Origin: Ricinus communis
Lineage: Eukaryota > Streptophyta > Magnoliopsida > Malpighiales > Euphorbiaceae
Reading direction: 5' to 3'
NCBI RefSeq assembly: GCF_019578655.1
Contig: NC_063256.1
Coordinates: 2,728,001-2,792,000, forward strand
Length of the DNA: 64,000 nucleotides
Position 1 is the stretch's first letter, and the number at the start of each line of letters is the position of its first letter. The notes under the pieces were generated by a model. The model ran no database searches. It saw only the letters and a list, made by a program, of their open reading frames with translations, and was not told the origin of the DNA. Shown in pieces: positions 34,701 to 49,439 of the stretch. The position numbers and the translations under genes were made by a program.

Positions 34701-37159
34701 TGAGGTATTAAGAGACAAAGAATCAAGCAATGACAAAAATAACTAGAAGAATTCTAAGACAACAAAGAAATAATAACAGGGTACTTGCTCTATACCATAA
34801 GAACTCTCAAGATAAATACAAAGAAGCAGTTCAAATGCAATAAGCAATGGTGTCGCTACAACTGCATGGCATGGTGCCCACTGTCCAAGAAAGAACACCT
34901 CCAAAGTTAACATTCAAATAATACACATGGATTTAAATTTCTATGTTTACAAAAGCAAAACGAAAAATAAAGGGAAACTTATTAGATAGAAAAATATTTT
35001 TACCAAAATATTTAGATAAAAGAAAAGCCTTTTTTATATGTATAAATTTTCCAAGTCATTGAGAGCCCATTGACATACATGACGATTGTGTGGAACTGAT
35101 GGAGCAGGTAATGAAAATCTTCCTCGAGCAACAACTCCATGGAACAACCAGAGAGGAAAGAAAATTAACCTGAAAATGAGAAGTGGATACATAAAAAGAT
35201 CTCAGTCCATGACTGCATGCTTCCAATTACCAATCCGTTATGTGTTTAACAAGCGAATCACAAATTCAAAATGTACTAGGAAGAGAGTCATATCCAACTT
35301 ATACTTTATTTCTTTTCTTTTACAGGAAGGAAAAAATAACAGAGAAATGAAATTTTCAGCAATTGAGGGAAAGTGATAGTATTATCTATCAAATCATCTT
35401 AGCTTATTTCCTCCCAGCCCAAACTCTCCACTCTTCGTATTATAAAAATATTTTATGCGATTCCAAAATATCTTGCTTATTTAATTGAAATAAAAGATAA
35501 ATAGTCCAAGCATATGCCACCCTGACTTTAACTCACACATCACATCGAATACCCCAATTCCAAATAAATGACATTACTAGCTTTGACCTTCATGCTTCAC
35601 TACTTAACCGAGTAATACCCCTATTCTAATAGATAATCTTGTCAGGAAAATAAAGAAGTACTGCCGCACTCGAGGATAAAGAAAGTACAAGGGCCCCAAA
35701 CAATAACTTGAAGCGGCACCAAAAAGAGATGCTTTAGCCATCAAAGCATTGCTCTCAGTTGCATTGCTCAATTGAGCCCTATGCAACACGTAACTTCCTT
35801 TCTTTTTTATTTCACTTGCCTTAAAGAGGAGAAAAGTGCAAGGCGGCATAATTACTCTGTACCATGAGGTCCCCACAGCTTGGATTAAACAATTCTAGGC
35901 CACTCATGCTCTGTTCTGGCCACTACCTACATTACTTATATAGTACCTCCTAATCATGATCAGAAACATTACCCACGTAGCAAATTGATGAATTTTCAAT
36001 AGTACTATCTTGATCTTCATCCCAAACACACTAATATATAGAGACTCCATGTTCTGCTAACTAGCTCTTTCAGCTAAATATCATTCAGTTACTAAATCTT
36101 CCACCTCAAAAAATCCTTCAAATGGGAAGCTAACTAATGTCATGTTATGAGTTTGATCTCACAAAGCAAACCTCTCAATCAACCATCATAAAATAACACA
36201 ATTCACCCGCTCTATAGCCCTTTGCCTTTTTCACATAGGATGAATGTCAATAGTATCCAGGCAAATTTATGCTACCAGAGGTAAGTGGTGATCAAACACC
36301 TAAAAACTACGCCATCAACTCAAAAATCCCTTCTCCAAGAAATTGCTCGTATAGCATGAAACTAAAGAACCTTTCCTTGTATGAAATTAGAAGAAAAGAA
36401 AAAAAAGAAAAAGTTGTGTATCAACATTACATTCAACTAGCATCATGCTTCAAATATGCTCACCATATGAATTCTTCAAAGAGTTGTACACAAGCTTAGA
36501 TATGTTCATTGAACAAGCCCTGTTTGATTCTTTATTTATTTTCGTCTCTCTCTTCGCCTTGCTCTTCAGACAAACCAAACATAAGACCTATGATCCCAAC
36601 CACAATAATTAAAGCTTATATGTGGAAAATATATGTATTTCAGTTTTAAGAGTTTCTCCCGTTCCAGTCATCCTCATTTTCCCTTTACCATATATATTTA
36701 CTAATACCTGGAAGTTCCACCCACCATGAGAATTTAAAGAAACTCAAACCTTAACAAATCTGCGACCAATCAAACATTGACACATACATTTGTTATTAAT
36801 GATAATAATAAATTAAGATTGTGCTTAATCCTTGAAACAGCAACAACAACAATAAATAGTAGCTTAACAAAATGATTTCCTAAAAATCCAATAAGAAAAC
36901 ATTCAACAGCCGTTAGATTTCAATTCGCTTCAATCTAGAGCCAATTGCAGTTAAGTACAAATTATAAAAATCTTTTCAAAGTGATATAGAAATCATCATT
37001 GAATTTATAAATTACCAAATAAAGAAAAAAAGTAACTAACCACCAAGAGTAGGAGACGACTCCGTCGAGCTTACAGACAAGCAAAAAGGTGAAAAAGAAG
37101 AGAAGACTGTGAGCGGCTAACGCTTGTACGGACTTCAATACTCTTCTCCAACTCATCAT
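28770..37159 (-). CDS. Multi-pass membrane protein with C-terminal RING finger (transmembrane Fragile-X-F-associated/TMEM185-like)
   Basis: Probable membrane-anchored E3 ubiquitin ligase, of the family of At1g73950, At1g68820 and At1g18470. Fourteen exons: 37159-37041, 35169-35079, 34880-34796, 34687-34603, 33781-33712, 32522-32453, 31155-31110, 30991-30742, 30660-30455, 30320-30246, 29686-29617, 29457-29377, 29020-28941, 28848-28770. Phases join to 468 residues, the usual family length. About eight hydrophobic segments lie in residues 15-310. A short helical region precedes a C3HC4-type RING at 421-455 (CRVC, PCRH, CPIC) and the conserved end EERLPVYDV. Two adjacent ATGs start the frame; the relatives' MSWRRV corresponds to the second (37156). 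GA/CT microsatellites lie in the putative leader. The substrate is unknown. Confidence 0.95.
31411..31520. repeat. Probable transposon-derived block in RING intron 6, with hairpin
   Basis: A GC-richer block in intron 6 ends with GTGGGATCAGTCCCAC, a six-bp stem with a four-base loop. The wording (CCACACCTCAAAGCTAGCC, GGTGGGAGAGCCC) looks like a dispersed plant repeat. I cannot assign a family. Confidence 0.35.
31620..31802. repeat. Imperfect spaced duplication in RING intron 6
   Basis: Two blocks of about 60 bp (near 31620-31682 and 31738-31801) share CTACATTTTTCTTAAG, GGAACCAAATAA and GCATCT-ATGAGGAC, with about 118 bp between unit starts. Confidence 0.75.
32798..32879. repeat. 41-bp tandem duplication in RING intron 5
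   Basis: Units 32798-32838 and 32839-32879 differ at one visible base. Confidence 0.9.
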
Positions 37160-37503
37160 CTTCTTCTTCTTCCCCCTCTGCTATATTTTTTTTTTGTTTT
37201 TTTTAACTGTAGAAATATTGACCGAATTCGAATTATTATTATAAAAAAAAAAAAAAAAGCAATAAGTACAAATTACTAGTATTGAAATCGCAAATCATAG
37301 AATAGAGAAGAACAGAAAGAGAACCTCTTATAATTTTAGCCCTAAACAGTAACACTGATATACACACCACAGTAGCTTTTTCTTCTCTTTCACTTTCCCT
37401 GATATATCCTTGTACTTTTGAAAAGAAAAAGAAAATTAATTTAAAACAAAAAACGAAACGAGAAAGGAGGTTTCAGTTACAGTGGGCGCGCCATTGGAGA
37501 CAC

Positions 37504-37505
37504 CG

Positions 37506-37537
<32 letters not shown>

Positions 37538-37570
37538 CTTTCTTTGATGAATAAAAAACAAAGCGCATTT

Positions 37571-37612
<42 letters not shown>
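37504..37612. repeat. Two (CT)n/(GA)n microsatellites in the RING gene leader
   Basis: CT runs at 37504-37529 (followed by a short TG run) and 37577-37612. On the gene's strand these are GA repeats upstream of the start codon, a common plant core-promoter/5' UTR feature. Confidence 0.85.
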
Positions 37613-38253
37613 ACTTTATTAGGTTTATTAAACTAATGCTCAATTGAGCTGCCTTCCACATATTCCAACACCATTCCTGCCCGAGTTCTATCAATTCATA
37701 AAAGAGAGTCGAAAATTAATATTAATCTTTTTATTTTTAACAAAAAAGAAATAAAAATAAAAACCCTACTCAGTTCTTTAACAGAAAAATAAAAAAAATA
37801 TCGGTTAAATTGTATTTTAGTTATCTAATGCAACTAAATGTGTATTTTCTTATTTAAAAAAATGAGTATCAATTTCTTCATATTGTCAAATAATAAAAAA
37901 ATATTTATATTTGATAATATTTACAAATATTTATTTATCTTTTACAATAAAATTCAAGTCCATATATTATTTATTCTATTTTAAAAATTAATTTATTTTT
38001 AAATTATAAGCGAATTATAAAATTATAAAATTTTCAGTAAATATTTTTAATTTTTATTATAATTTTTTATTCATACTAATTTATATAAAAATTAAATTTT
38101 AAAATATTAAAATGAATAATTCATTTTAAATTATCTATTAAAACTGATAGTAAAAATAAACTATAATTTAAGATAAATCATAAAGAAAAGAAAAGAAACT
38201 ATCTTCTTGAGTTAAAAAATGAAATATTTTGAGAAATCAAATGGGTGGGGCGT

Positions 38254-38295
<42 letters not shown>
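38254..38295. repeat. (TAA)n microsatellite
   Basis: About fourteen uninterrupted ATA/TAA units in intergenic DNA. Confidence 0.95.
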
Positions 38296-38296
<1 letters not shown>

Positions 38297-41200
38297 GAAA
38301 TATCCTATGTGTCCCACTTATCCACTTGTCCAGAATTTTCATGTACCAAATTATACAGTTCGTTTTGTCAGCATATACATGATAGCAGCTCAAATAAATA
38401 AATATAAATACAAATTAATTGGAGTACGGATATAATAGGTGCTGTTAAAATAATTGATATACTCGATTCCTGCTATTGGATAATTGATATTTTCAATACT
38501 CATTACTCTTAACACTTCATCCAAATAGATTAATCATAATATCATTATATACAATTTTTTTTTCTATATTTATTTATTTTATACAACTTTTATAATTTAT
38601 TCGAGGTATATTTATTTATAAATTATTTGAATATTTTATATATATATATTTTCATATTTATATATGTATATAATATGGATAGCGAACCAATGATTGATAA
38701 AATAAGAAAATATTTTTAATTTATTAATAAAAGTCCATTATGATTCATATAAATAATTTTTATATATTATACGAAATTGATTTTTTTTAATTTAATAAAA
38801 AAACTTCAAATCGAAATTAGATTATCTCAAAATTCTTTTTTTGTTTATAACTTCTTTTAAAATCTAATGTTGTTCATATATATAAAAATAGAAAGCATGA
38901 GATATGCAAATTACTCAGCTAAAAGTGAACATGGAGTAGTAAAATAAGAAAAATCAACATTAATATCAAGAACACCCCATTATTAATTTCTGATTAATTC
39001 AATCCTGCCAATATTTTATTGATTGTTCAATTTAGTAGGAACATGGAGCTGTTTTTATGCTTTAATTAAAGTAAAAAAAGGATATCAATATATCACTTTA
39101 ATTGACCCTACATATAAAATGATAATACTTCGAGTTGGTCCATTCACAAAATATCATCAACATCAAGTTGTCTATATATATGCCATTATTATAAAATCCT
39201 TATATGAACACCACAAAAATCAACAAGGAATTATCATCTGACAATGATGTTTTGCCTGTAACTTCCATAGTTTTGACATTATATCCTTATTTAATTCTTC
39301 AAAGTCTCACCTCCTCTTAATCAATGGAGTAATTTGATTCACAATTATCATAATTTTGATATTTGAATTATAGTTCCATAAATTTAACTTTTAAAGCTTT
39401 GCTACCTCCTAATTGAATAAGAAAATAACCAATTACCATTTCCTTTCTTCTTCTTCTTCTTCTTCTTCTTTGTTTGTATTATAAAGAAAAGTGACTATTT
39501 TGGATATTTTCTGAGTTGCAAATGGGTGTGGCTTTGTTGGCCAAATAAAGATGTTTCACATGCAATGAGTTATGACTGAAATGACAAAAAAGGAAAGCTC
39601 CAAATTAAGAACCTCTGTGATTTTCTTTTTCTTTTGGGTGGTAGGAGACATCTGCTGCATATTATTAACCTTTGTGATTTTTATAGGGCCACTTCTAATC
39701 TTCTTTTTCTTTTACCAATTGAAGAACAAATTGTCCAATAGTAGAACAAGGGCAGGAAAGAAAAAAAAGAAAAGAACAGAAGACCACTCCACATTAATCT
39801 ATATGTTGGTACACCAATTCAAACAAGATATTGATTTATTGATCATTAAATAAAAACAGCTTTTTAAAAACGAAATGCTCTTATCATTTTAGAATTCAAA
39901 ATGACCTACAATTACAGGTACAAATTGTTACAGAAACAAATGGACCCGCATGCAAAATGCAACGATAATGCAACATCCGCATCGGAAGAATCCGTGCGGC
40001 GGTGCCTCCACTTCAAGTATTTTCCTTTTTCTTTCCCTTTTCTGGACTGAAGCATAAAGCCAAGAAGACATTGCAAATATTAAATGATAGCCAGACAGGT
40101 CCACTTTGATATTTCTTTTGAAAAATTAGGAAAAATGTGGATTCCAATTGCATTGGAATTAAGGATCTCAAAAGTCTTGAACAATATTACTATATTCAGC
40201 CATCAAAACTTATTAGAAGGACATTCATTATTTATAATTCAAAAATATGAGTAAATACTCTTTGTCGTCTCAAGTAGAGACTCAATAAATATATCCTAAA
40301 TTAAAAATATATTTAATTTAACTTAATAATAATTTATTTATCACTCAGAATTTTAATATAAATCTTTTAAATTGATTGCATTAATTATTATGAATATTCT
40401 CAATGAAAATTTTATGATTCTTTTATTAAATTTTAATTTTATATAAATTTACATATTATACCACTATTGACATTCATTTTTTGTGTCTCAACTTGAGATA
40501 AATAGCACTTTTCCTTCCGAAAAACACTCAAATTTCTGGCTAAAAAAGAAAGAGAAACACTCAATTTCATGAAAATTGCCAATACAAAAAGGATGGTTGC
40601 CTATCATGGCATATTTGCATGCCTTATAAGCATGTATGTTAACCTCAAAAATGGTGCACAATAACTAATAACTACAAACAAAAGGAACATACCCAGTTAT
40701 GAGCAATTATGTATAAGCTTTTCAGTGGCTACCACATAATGGTCAAGTACCAATTCGTGATTTTTGATGTGATGGAAGATGTGAAGGATGCAATTTCAAT
40801 ACCTTGTTCCATTGAAGAGTTGTTTCATGTACAAAAACAAGAAAATAAAAATGTCAATAGGAACCAATTGTATTGAAGGTTTTCTTGATTGAGCTACTCT
40901 TTGGGTCTGCGCCAGAATATACCTAAATGCATTTGATGAAAACAGCAAACACAACAAAATGGTTGATAAAAGAAAAGGAAAAGGGTTAATTTACACAAGG
41001 TGAGCTTCCCTAAATGGGAAATCGGCAAGCCAATTGAGTGGGGGCTGCGCAGGCCCAATAAAATTAGAGAGACTTGGCATCTAACTAACTATTGGCTCTA
41101 GGACCGAGTCAGAAAAAACTAACAAAACACACCCTCTTCCATCTTCCCCTCACAAAGTACAAAGAAATTTTGAAAAGGAGAAAGACAGAAAGGTTGAAAA

Positions 41201-41375
41201 TGTCCCGATTTAGCTGAAGCTGAGGCCTGCTGCTTGCTGTTGTATACGTCTGCGTTTCAGACTTCTTTGATACACACAAAAATTGAAGGGAAGAGGAGCA
41301 TTCTGGTTCCTGATACATTCACAGGCCTTGCAAAACGTGCCAACATGCAAATATTACCTATGTTATACGGGGCAA

Positions 41376-44300
41376 CTAGAAGAATTGCTTAAGCCACTGG
41401 CAATTTGCTGCATCCTTCTCTAAGCCCTCTTTCAGCTTGCTTACTTGCTGGAGAGCCTCCTTCAAATCCATAGTCTCTAGTGGCAAATCAGAGAACTCCT
41501 TCAGAAATTTGTGAGCCCGAGCTGCACCTCTAGACACATCATCAGGATCACATTTTCTATTTCGTTTGGACCCAACCTGTAAATCATAATAGGAAAAATC
41601 AGCATTTTACTGAATATTAGCCCACAAAGTACAGCCACAGGGAGATCACAAATGTAATTTTTTTCACACGAATAAGCTGACCATTAATGCGGAGAGTATC
41701 ATGAAATAAGTGAAAACAGACGTAATTTAGTCGGACTATGCATTACTGCAGTATTCGTATTCTTTTCTGAACACCTAGCATATATCCAATCCCCCACTGT
41801 GTAACCATGTTAGTGTCGATCATCCACTCTAGTACGTTTCTTGGAAGGATAAGAGAATGCATTAACAAAGCTGATAATTGAAACTGTAAAAGATTAAATA
41901 GTGGATAACCACTTAACATAAATATTTAGAAACTAGGGCAAACTGTTGCAACCATAAACCAAAAAATTAAATGTTTCATCATGCAAAATCTTATGAACGA
42001 CAGATTCTGCAAAGTCTTCAATTTGCATGTCATATAGTTCACATCGCATGGCATTTAAGATAGAAGTTTCACAGCTAGAAGCAAACTGAGGTAGTGTGGT
42101 ATAATAATTTTCAAACATGATTAAAAAAACAGCAGAAATTTTCACTGCATAGCCTACTATGATTACTGAAAAGTAGCTTAAGCATAATATGTTACTGAAA
42201 ATATAACAAGGTGTGGAATTCCTCAAAATCATCAGCTGATATTACTGAAAGTATCATTACAATTTTTAGCATCAGTCTTTACATGCCTTTTCTTTCTTTT
42301 TTCTTCTTTTGTATTTAAAGGTTGGTGAATCAACTTGGCAGTTTGCTACGGGCTTAACTAGTGCATCTAGCCTAACAGTCTGAAACTATCTGGAATATGT
42401 AGTGACTTTTGGCCTTGTGTCGAGCAGTAAAGAGGCCATGCAGGATAAGGTTATTAATATTGAACTTTTCCATTAACAAGAAGCATGCATCTTAATAATT
42501 GGCTGTCTGGTCTAGACTAGTATGGATTAATATTTTCCAATGCGATACCACAACAATATGACACTTGTCCAACACATTATCAGATCCAGTTTAACCTTAT
42601 TGAAATTTCTTAAATGGTTCACATACTTACAATCGCACAAATTGAATATACAGAATTGCCCAAACAATGGCACCAAAAGATCACTAATACACACCTTTTC
42701 TGTAGTATCATTTGAAACAATAGCATTAGGTGAGAAATCTTCCAACTCAGCTGCCTTTTCTCGAGCAAGGGCAACAACACTTTCAGGAAAGTTTGCGAAT
42801 TCTGCAACGTGTATACCAAAACTTTGATCGCAAGCCCCCGGTTCAACCTGAAATATGATCATATGAAGTGATGTCAGTGGATACAGTTTTTTTCACATAG
42901 TCTAGAGAACGGAGGTTCAAGTATAGTACACTTGTATTTGCTAACCGCCAAAATATGAGAGATGTATTTTCACCTGATGCCATATACCAGTTAAGACAAC
43001 TAGAACGGTGTTACTATCTTTTCTACTTGAGATGTTACTTAGAGGGATACCTAAATGTTGTTGCATCCATGAGACAAAAAAAAATACAAAGACAAAAGCA
43101 AGAAGATATATATATATAAATTAAAAGAGAAAAATAAAATTAGATGTTGAAGATCTATTATTTTACTTGTTTTGGTGAGTGAAACTCATCAAACAAGAAA
43201 ACAATTGATACAAAAAAGAGTTGGGCTGAAGCTGGTTTAGTGATACATACATTCTCCTCATTTTCATGGTCTTTTCATTCAACTGTGTTCTTGGTTTGAG
43301 CATTTTATGCAGTCCTTAGGGCATGCCTCAACACAATTACATAGTTGCCTCACCTCATCAACTACCTAATTCCAGAAACATGATGAAGAAAATGACACAG
43401 GGCAAGCAATGACCCACCAAAATCTAGCACCTTCACTGTTGCTTATGACTAACATTTGAGCTCGTCTCCTAAAGAGGGTTGAAATCTAATGAAATTAATC
43501 CTCTGTATTTAAACATCTAAATAATGAAATTCTCAGTACCTCTGAGAACAATATACATAATATCTTAAGCAAAACAACATCCAGATACAGAGACTTAGAA
43601 AAGCCAACGATACGAAAGAAGCACATGTTTCCTACTATGTATTATCAGCTTTACAACCTAAGGGAAGGCCCAACACTTTTCACCATTTCACTCAATTCGT
43701 AAACCCACCTTGTATAACATAGTCAGCTTGCGATTTGATGAGTCAATGTGTGCACTGACATGATAGTTTGCTACACCAGCAATTTGCTTCATATGGGGCT
43801 CAGCTTTTTCATCAGCTAAACCAGTCAGTTCATGAAAGTGGGTTGCAAATAAGGTAGGTGCTTTAATCACTTGAACAAGGTGTTCGCATATGGCCCATGC
43901 TAAACCTGAACACCAAGTGAAACATGATATTACAGCTATAAGTACTTATGGCACAACTATATCCAACAATTCTTTGAAAATTCGAATTGCACACATCTAG
44001 ATCGCCATTTTCAACCCAAGTTGGAAAAAAGTCTGAATTTTAAAAGAAGAAATTTCATAAGATAAGATACTTGGTTAAGAGGAGTTTTCTTCTAAATACA
44101 CCACACAAATAAAGAGAGACAAGTGAGAGAAGAATATCTCATGACATTCATGTAATAATATCAAAAGAATTCACACGATACTGGGTAAAAATAAGAGTGA
44201 GGAAAATGCGTCAACCACAAATGTTAAACCACAAAAAGGGATACTCCAAGGCCATACAAAATGTCTTAATCTTACCAAAACCATCATAAGTTGATGTCCC

Positions 44301-47300
44301 TCGGCCTAATTCATCAATTATTATCAATGACTTATCTGTAGCTCCTTTCAGGATTGAAGCAGTTTCAAGCATTTCTTGCATAAAGGTAGAAACTCCACGT
44401 AGCTGTAAATAAAGGGAACATATTCATAAACTTCTAAATGCTTCTGTTCATGTAAAGTATTATATTCTACTGCACGATAATGCACGAGCAGTTATCTGGT
44501 GAATGTGGTATTGACTTGATTCATTGTAAATCAGAGATGAGCAGACATTTTCGATGAGACAGTATGCAGCCACCTAAATATTTCATCAATTTCAGTTCTC
44601 TGGATGCATATTTGACATGTAAATAATAGAAAAGGAAACAAATATTAATCGTTTCCAGCTAAACTTCATAGAACGAAGGCAGTATAAATTATGAAATTGA
44701 TCAATCACATCTCATGATTGAACCACTCAAAACTAACTAAATTAGTAAGAAGCATTAGCACTTGTCGTAAATGAATAGTATAATGTGATAAGCCGATTAT
44801 AAAGACAATCAAAACAATCATTGACAAAAGAACTTTGACTTGAAGTCATTAGTCCCTGAATTAATCATCTGAATCACATAAATTGAGGGTCATGTTTAGG
44901 CTAGGTTTGTACACCTGATTCAACTTTAAATCCACAAAAATAAAATCATCTGAACATCATTGATATTTTAATTATCTAATGTTCCTACAAATGAATGTGT
45001 CAGCAAGCTAGATTCAAGTTTCTCTAGCAAGAGAGGGTTCAGCACTTTCCTTTCAACTCTGTCTGAGGTAAGAAACATTAGCAGCTTTATCAAAAAATAA
45101 ATTTTACAAACTGAATTTTGCAAGTCCAAGTTTTCATCTGCAATTCCACATGCTACATGCCAGTATCATTTCAATTTAGTAAAGAGGTGTAGAATCAGCA
45201 ACAAGAATCTAGAAATAATATATGCAGGAGAAAATAGACAAGGACTAAAAGTACATACAATAGAAACAACATACAGCTTTCATGATACCAATATATGATA
45301 TAATATTTCAAGATTTTTTTTACTTCAAGAGATGATGTCCTGGAACTTACTTGGCAATCCCCAGCACCAACACGAGCAAAAATGCAATCACGAACCGAAA
45401 TGCTAGCCTTGTCGCAAGGAACAAAGGAACCAACTTGTGCCATTAAAATATTCACACCAACCTGCAGATGCAACCCATAATATAAAAAAATATAAAAAAA
45501 AAATCAAGGAACTTATTCTCTACTAATATAACTCAAAAGGAATTGTTCAACAAGAAAACGAAGGTGTCTCCCATTTATAAAGAGGTGTTCCACTGATGTG
45601 ACATCGAAAAGAAACCTCCATTAGAATGCTATACTTTCAACTTGTGTATCCAATTCATCAATAAATTCAATTATCAATATAATTCAAAGTTTAAGGGATA
45701 GGATAGGAGCAATGTCATAAGATATTTCATGTAATTGGCAAGCAAATGATAGATTAAAGACATGCAAATGAGTTATAGAAAACCATACTTGCCGAATAAA
45801 TGTAGATTTTCCACCCATATTAGGCCCTGTAATTATTTGGAACCAACTTTCTCCCCTGATCTAATTTTGAAAAAAGAAAAAAAAAAAAAACAAAAAACAA
45901 AAACCAACGCATAAGTAATTTTTAACTTAAATTTAACAAGGCTAGAAGAAGCATGCTTCTGAACAACTGATACTCACAAGTTTACAATCATTTGGTATAA
46001 AATTCACCCAGTCTTGGGCTTCCACACAAGGATGTCTACTTCCTTCCAATATAATATTTCCAACATCCTGAAATAGTGAATATACGCAATGTCTTATACT
46101 GAAGTTCATTTTCCAGAACACGAAACATAAGTCAAGGAAAATAAAAAAATCAACAATTAACAAGTAAATAATTACAGATGGAGTTATGTCAGGTCTTGTG
46201 TAGGGGGTTGGACAACTAGTAGCCAAATCAGCAAAACTGAGTAAGACATCCAATTGAGACAGCAAGCCAGCCAAAGATTTAAACACCTGCAATGTGAAAC
46301 TTCCATTAGTCCAGAATAAGAACCCAACAGAAGCAACGACTCAAAATAACAAATGAATACCTCAGAGAAAGTTGCCGCAGTTTGAACAACTCGATTGACC
46401 AGCTCTTTTTGACAATTCTTGTATTCCTCTACTATCTTTTGGTACTGGTCCCCTAACTTCTTAAGTTTTGTGTTTGTGAATTTCACTCCATCTTTTCGGG
46501 TTTCGAGGACAATAAATTGGGTGGTCAGCTTTTTCCTTATTTTTGGCTCCTCTTTCTTCGTAATTCTAAAGACATGTCCAAATTGGGTTCCCTTATCTAA
46601 CTTTAATCCTTTATCTTGAGGAAGATCAAGATCCTGAGCAGTTTGTTTATGCAAATTGTGTATTTGGCACTCCAATGACTCCTGTTCATCTTTCAGCGCA
46701 GATAGTGCTGGGTCATAACTTGGTGAAATCAAATACTCCCCATTGTCAAGTTGATCAAGGTCAACAGAAGTTTCTACAAGAGCAATAAACTTGTTCAAGT
46801 GATCATCATCGGTCAATGACTCGAGAGGATCCAAATACCTTTCCTTGATCAAGGATGAAAATTGACCATCATACTTGTCCAGAGCACCCCTAATGTATGG
46901 CAGTCTTATACTTGACTGCATAAAAAAAAAGCATCCAGTTAACAAAATGGAGGCCCTTCTAATTAAACATTAATATAGTGTGATAATTACTTAAGACATC
47001 AAACATGCAAATTGCAGTTAATAACTTAAAGTAATGAAGTGGTCGCCCCTAAATATGAGGGCTAATTAGCACCAAGAAAAAGTTAGTGCTACAGCAGGGA
47101 CAAAAACAGCAAAGGACAACAGTAGACAACATAAAGTAAGTTCTTTTCCAAAGGTCAACAATCAAATCATTGAATTATCAGTTTTCATTCCATTCTAAGA
47201 TTATATTATTCTCTTTAAACAAATAAAAAAAGAGCAAAAGAATAATCAACAATATGTAAGAAACATCTGTTGATTTAGTAAGAAAAAGAAAAATCAGCTC

Positions 47301-49209
47301 TACAGCTGATTCTCTCAATATAATCACTAAAATAGCATTCTGATAACAAGGTGACTATCATAAACCTACCTATAACGAGTAAAGATGGGGAAAATAATTC
47401 AGAACTCACCTGATAAAGTTTCACAATATGCTGCAAACCAGCTCTTCTTTTCTCAAGATTGTGTACTAGGCGCTCAATGTCCGAAATTCTTTTCAAATGC
47501 TGCCTCAGATCTTGGCGAAGTGCAGTATCCTCCACAAAAGCTTGTACCAAGTCCAGTCTGGAGTTGATTTCATTTACATCTAGTAAAGGTTGTTTTAGCC
47601 ACATGTGAAGCAATCTTTTTCCCATCCCAGCAGTGCACGTTCTATTCATAAGACCAAATAAACTAAAATTTTTGTTTGCATCAGTTTTGCTCTCAAGGAC
47701 ATTAAGAGCCCTCATGGCAGCAGAATCCAGTCTCATGTAGCTGTCAAGATTGTACTTTCTGATTGTATAATTTCCATAATTGCTCTCATCCGCCAGTAAT
47801 TCTGCATAAGAGAGTAATGCTCCTAAAGCACCAGGTGCAAATTCAAAACCAGAAACTAAATCTCTAACTGGTTCAATGGAACCTTTTACAAGCCTACCGA
47901 GATCCTCCACCAAATCCCTTGTTTTGAACTCATTTTTCTTTCTCTCAGTTAACATCACACCGCATCTAGTCAGTGCATCATGCAAAGTTCTACATTCAAT
48001 GGATTTACCACTCTCAATGGGCAAAAGGCATTCCTTACAACCAAGGGCAACCAAGGCTGACTCCAAATTTGTAAAGTGACTATCATCAAGAAATTCGGCC
48101 AATCCAAGAATTCTCTTTGTTAAATCAACATAACCTAGCCCAATACTGCACCCATTTTCACGAAAGTTCGGGATGACTGCAGCAACCGCAGGGGAATCCT
48201 GCATTTCATTGTTGGCAAACAAAACATCTTCAAAACTGCCTAGATTTCCAGGAGTTCCACTTTTCACCAATCTCCAATTTGATCCACTGCCCTCATAGAG
48301 CTCAAGTGTATGATCTGTTCTCTCCAGTAAAAGATCTCTGGCAATTGTTTCAAACATATTCTTACTAATACTCACACTGGAAAGGCCATCAGGTCCACTG
48401 CCCAATTGTCGTAAAGCAGTAGTCGTATGGTAATATGTCTTTGCAATGAAGGTTGCATTTTCACCATGTGATGTGTAATAGTCCTACACATTTATAAAAA
48501 AAGTACTTGAGAAATGAAAGCAATAAGAAACAAAGTAAAATGAGATAAACCAAAAATCTACTAGAGAAGAAAGACAACAATTTTTATCAAAACCATGAAA
48601 GCATAAACTCGAATTATGGAAAAAAAATCTGTAGACGTATTATCATCATTGAAAAATGTCAGTAGTGCCAAGTCTTTTAAATCTAACAAGAATTAGGGAC
48701 ACAGCATATCAAGTGGTATTAAGCAAGAATTACACACGTATAACTTTTTGAAAACAAAGATTTTCACAATAGGGATATCACAGAAATCAAAATAGCTTCT
48801 AAATTTGGTAGAGAAAATGCACCAATCAACATAAAATCATTAGAATAGAACTGACCCGCCTATCGAATACCCGCACTGCTCTTGGGTCCTGCAGTATTAT
48901 AAGGCAAAAACAACATACCAAAAAAATTAAGAACTTCGAACCAATAATAATAAAAATGAAAAACAATTACAAAACCATCATTCTCATTTTGCCTATAATA
49001 AGAGAGTGCTTACATGAGGTAGAGTTTTGAAGAAGGAGAGAAACCCCTGAGCCTGTTTAGCATCTGATATAAACATTTTTTTTTAAAAAAAAAAAAAAAA
49101 AATCAATATCAGCCTGTTTTATTTCTCAAGAATAATAATAAAAAAAAATCTAGGGCTTATAATTCAATTTACCTAGCTTGAGCTCAGGTAGCTTGTTATC
49201 TTCATCCAT
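41376..49209 (-). CDS. MSH2: DNA mismatch repair protein MSH2
   Basis: MutS homologue that pairs with MSH6, MSH3 or MSH7 to recognise mismatches in the nucleus. Thirteen exons: 49209-49173, 49063-49014, 48888-48856, 48483-47410, 46915-46361, 46286-46176, 46067-45978, 45860-45789, 45461-45351, 44402-44276, 43905-43709, 42847-42695, 41576-41376. Total 2,811 nt, 936 residues, within one residue of Arabidopsis MSH2. N-terminal mismatch-binding domain (about 15-130), connector, lever and clamp (about 300-600), then the ATPase: Walker [11 protein letters not shown] at 661-670 and Walker [14 protein letters not shown] with D741-E742. Exon 3 is only 33 nt. No frameshift or stop is seen. The start at 49209 ([12 protein letters not shown]) matches relatives. 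Confidence 0.97.
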
Positions 49210-49439
49210 TGGATTAATCAGCAGTGACTTGGTTAACAGATAAAAGTTTTTCTTTTGTATTTTTGGTGTATGTTTGTGTTATTTTTGCTTTTTGGTTATA
49301 TCTTACACGGCGAATTGGCGATGGCGGGAAAGAAAGCGAGATTGTGGCGGGGTTTTACTGACGCGTGTTTTTCACTGGCTTCCCACGTCTCATTTTTCTT
49401 CATAAGAAGACCTTTTACTGCAAAATAGATAAATGCTCC

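Larger units (their letters stand above)
37160..41375. other. Intergenic region between RING and MSH2 genes
   Basis: Contains the RING promoter/leader with (CT)n tracts at 37504-37529 and 37577-37612, AT-rich DNA, a (TAA)n microsatellite at 38254-38295 and a (CTT)n tract near 39445. The right end should be the MSH2 3' UTR. No credible gene seen; open frames are AT-rich and unsupported. Confidence 0.65.

Noticed and set aside
48403..48405. MSH2 start at the Met at 48405
   Set aside because: The exon extends upstream in frame to 48483 with conserved [12 protein letters not shown], and three further N-terminal exons up to 49209 match the family.
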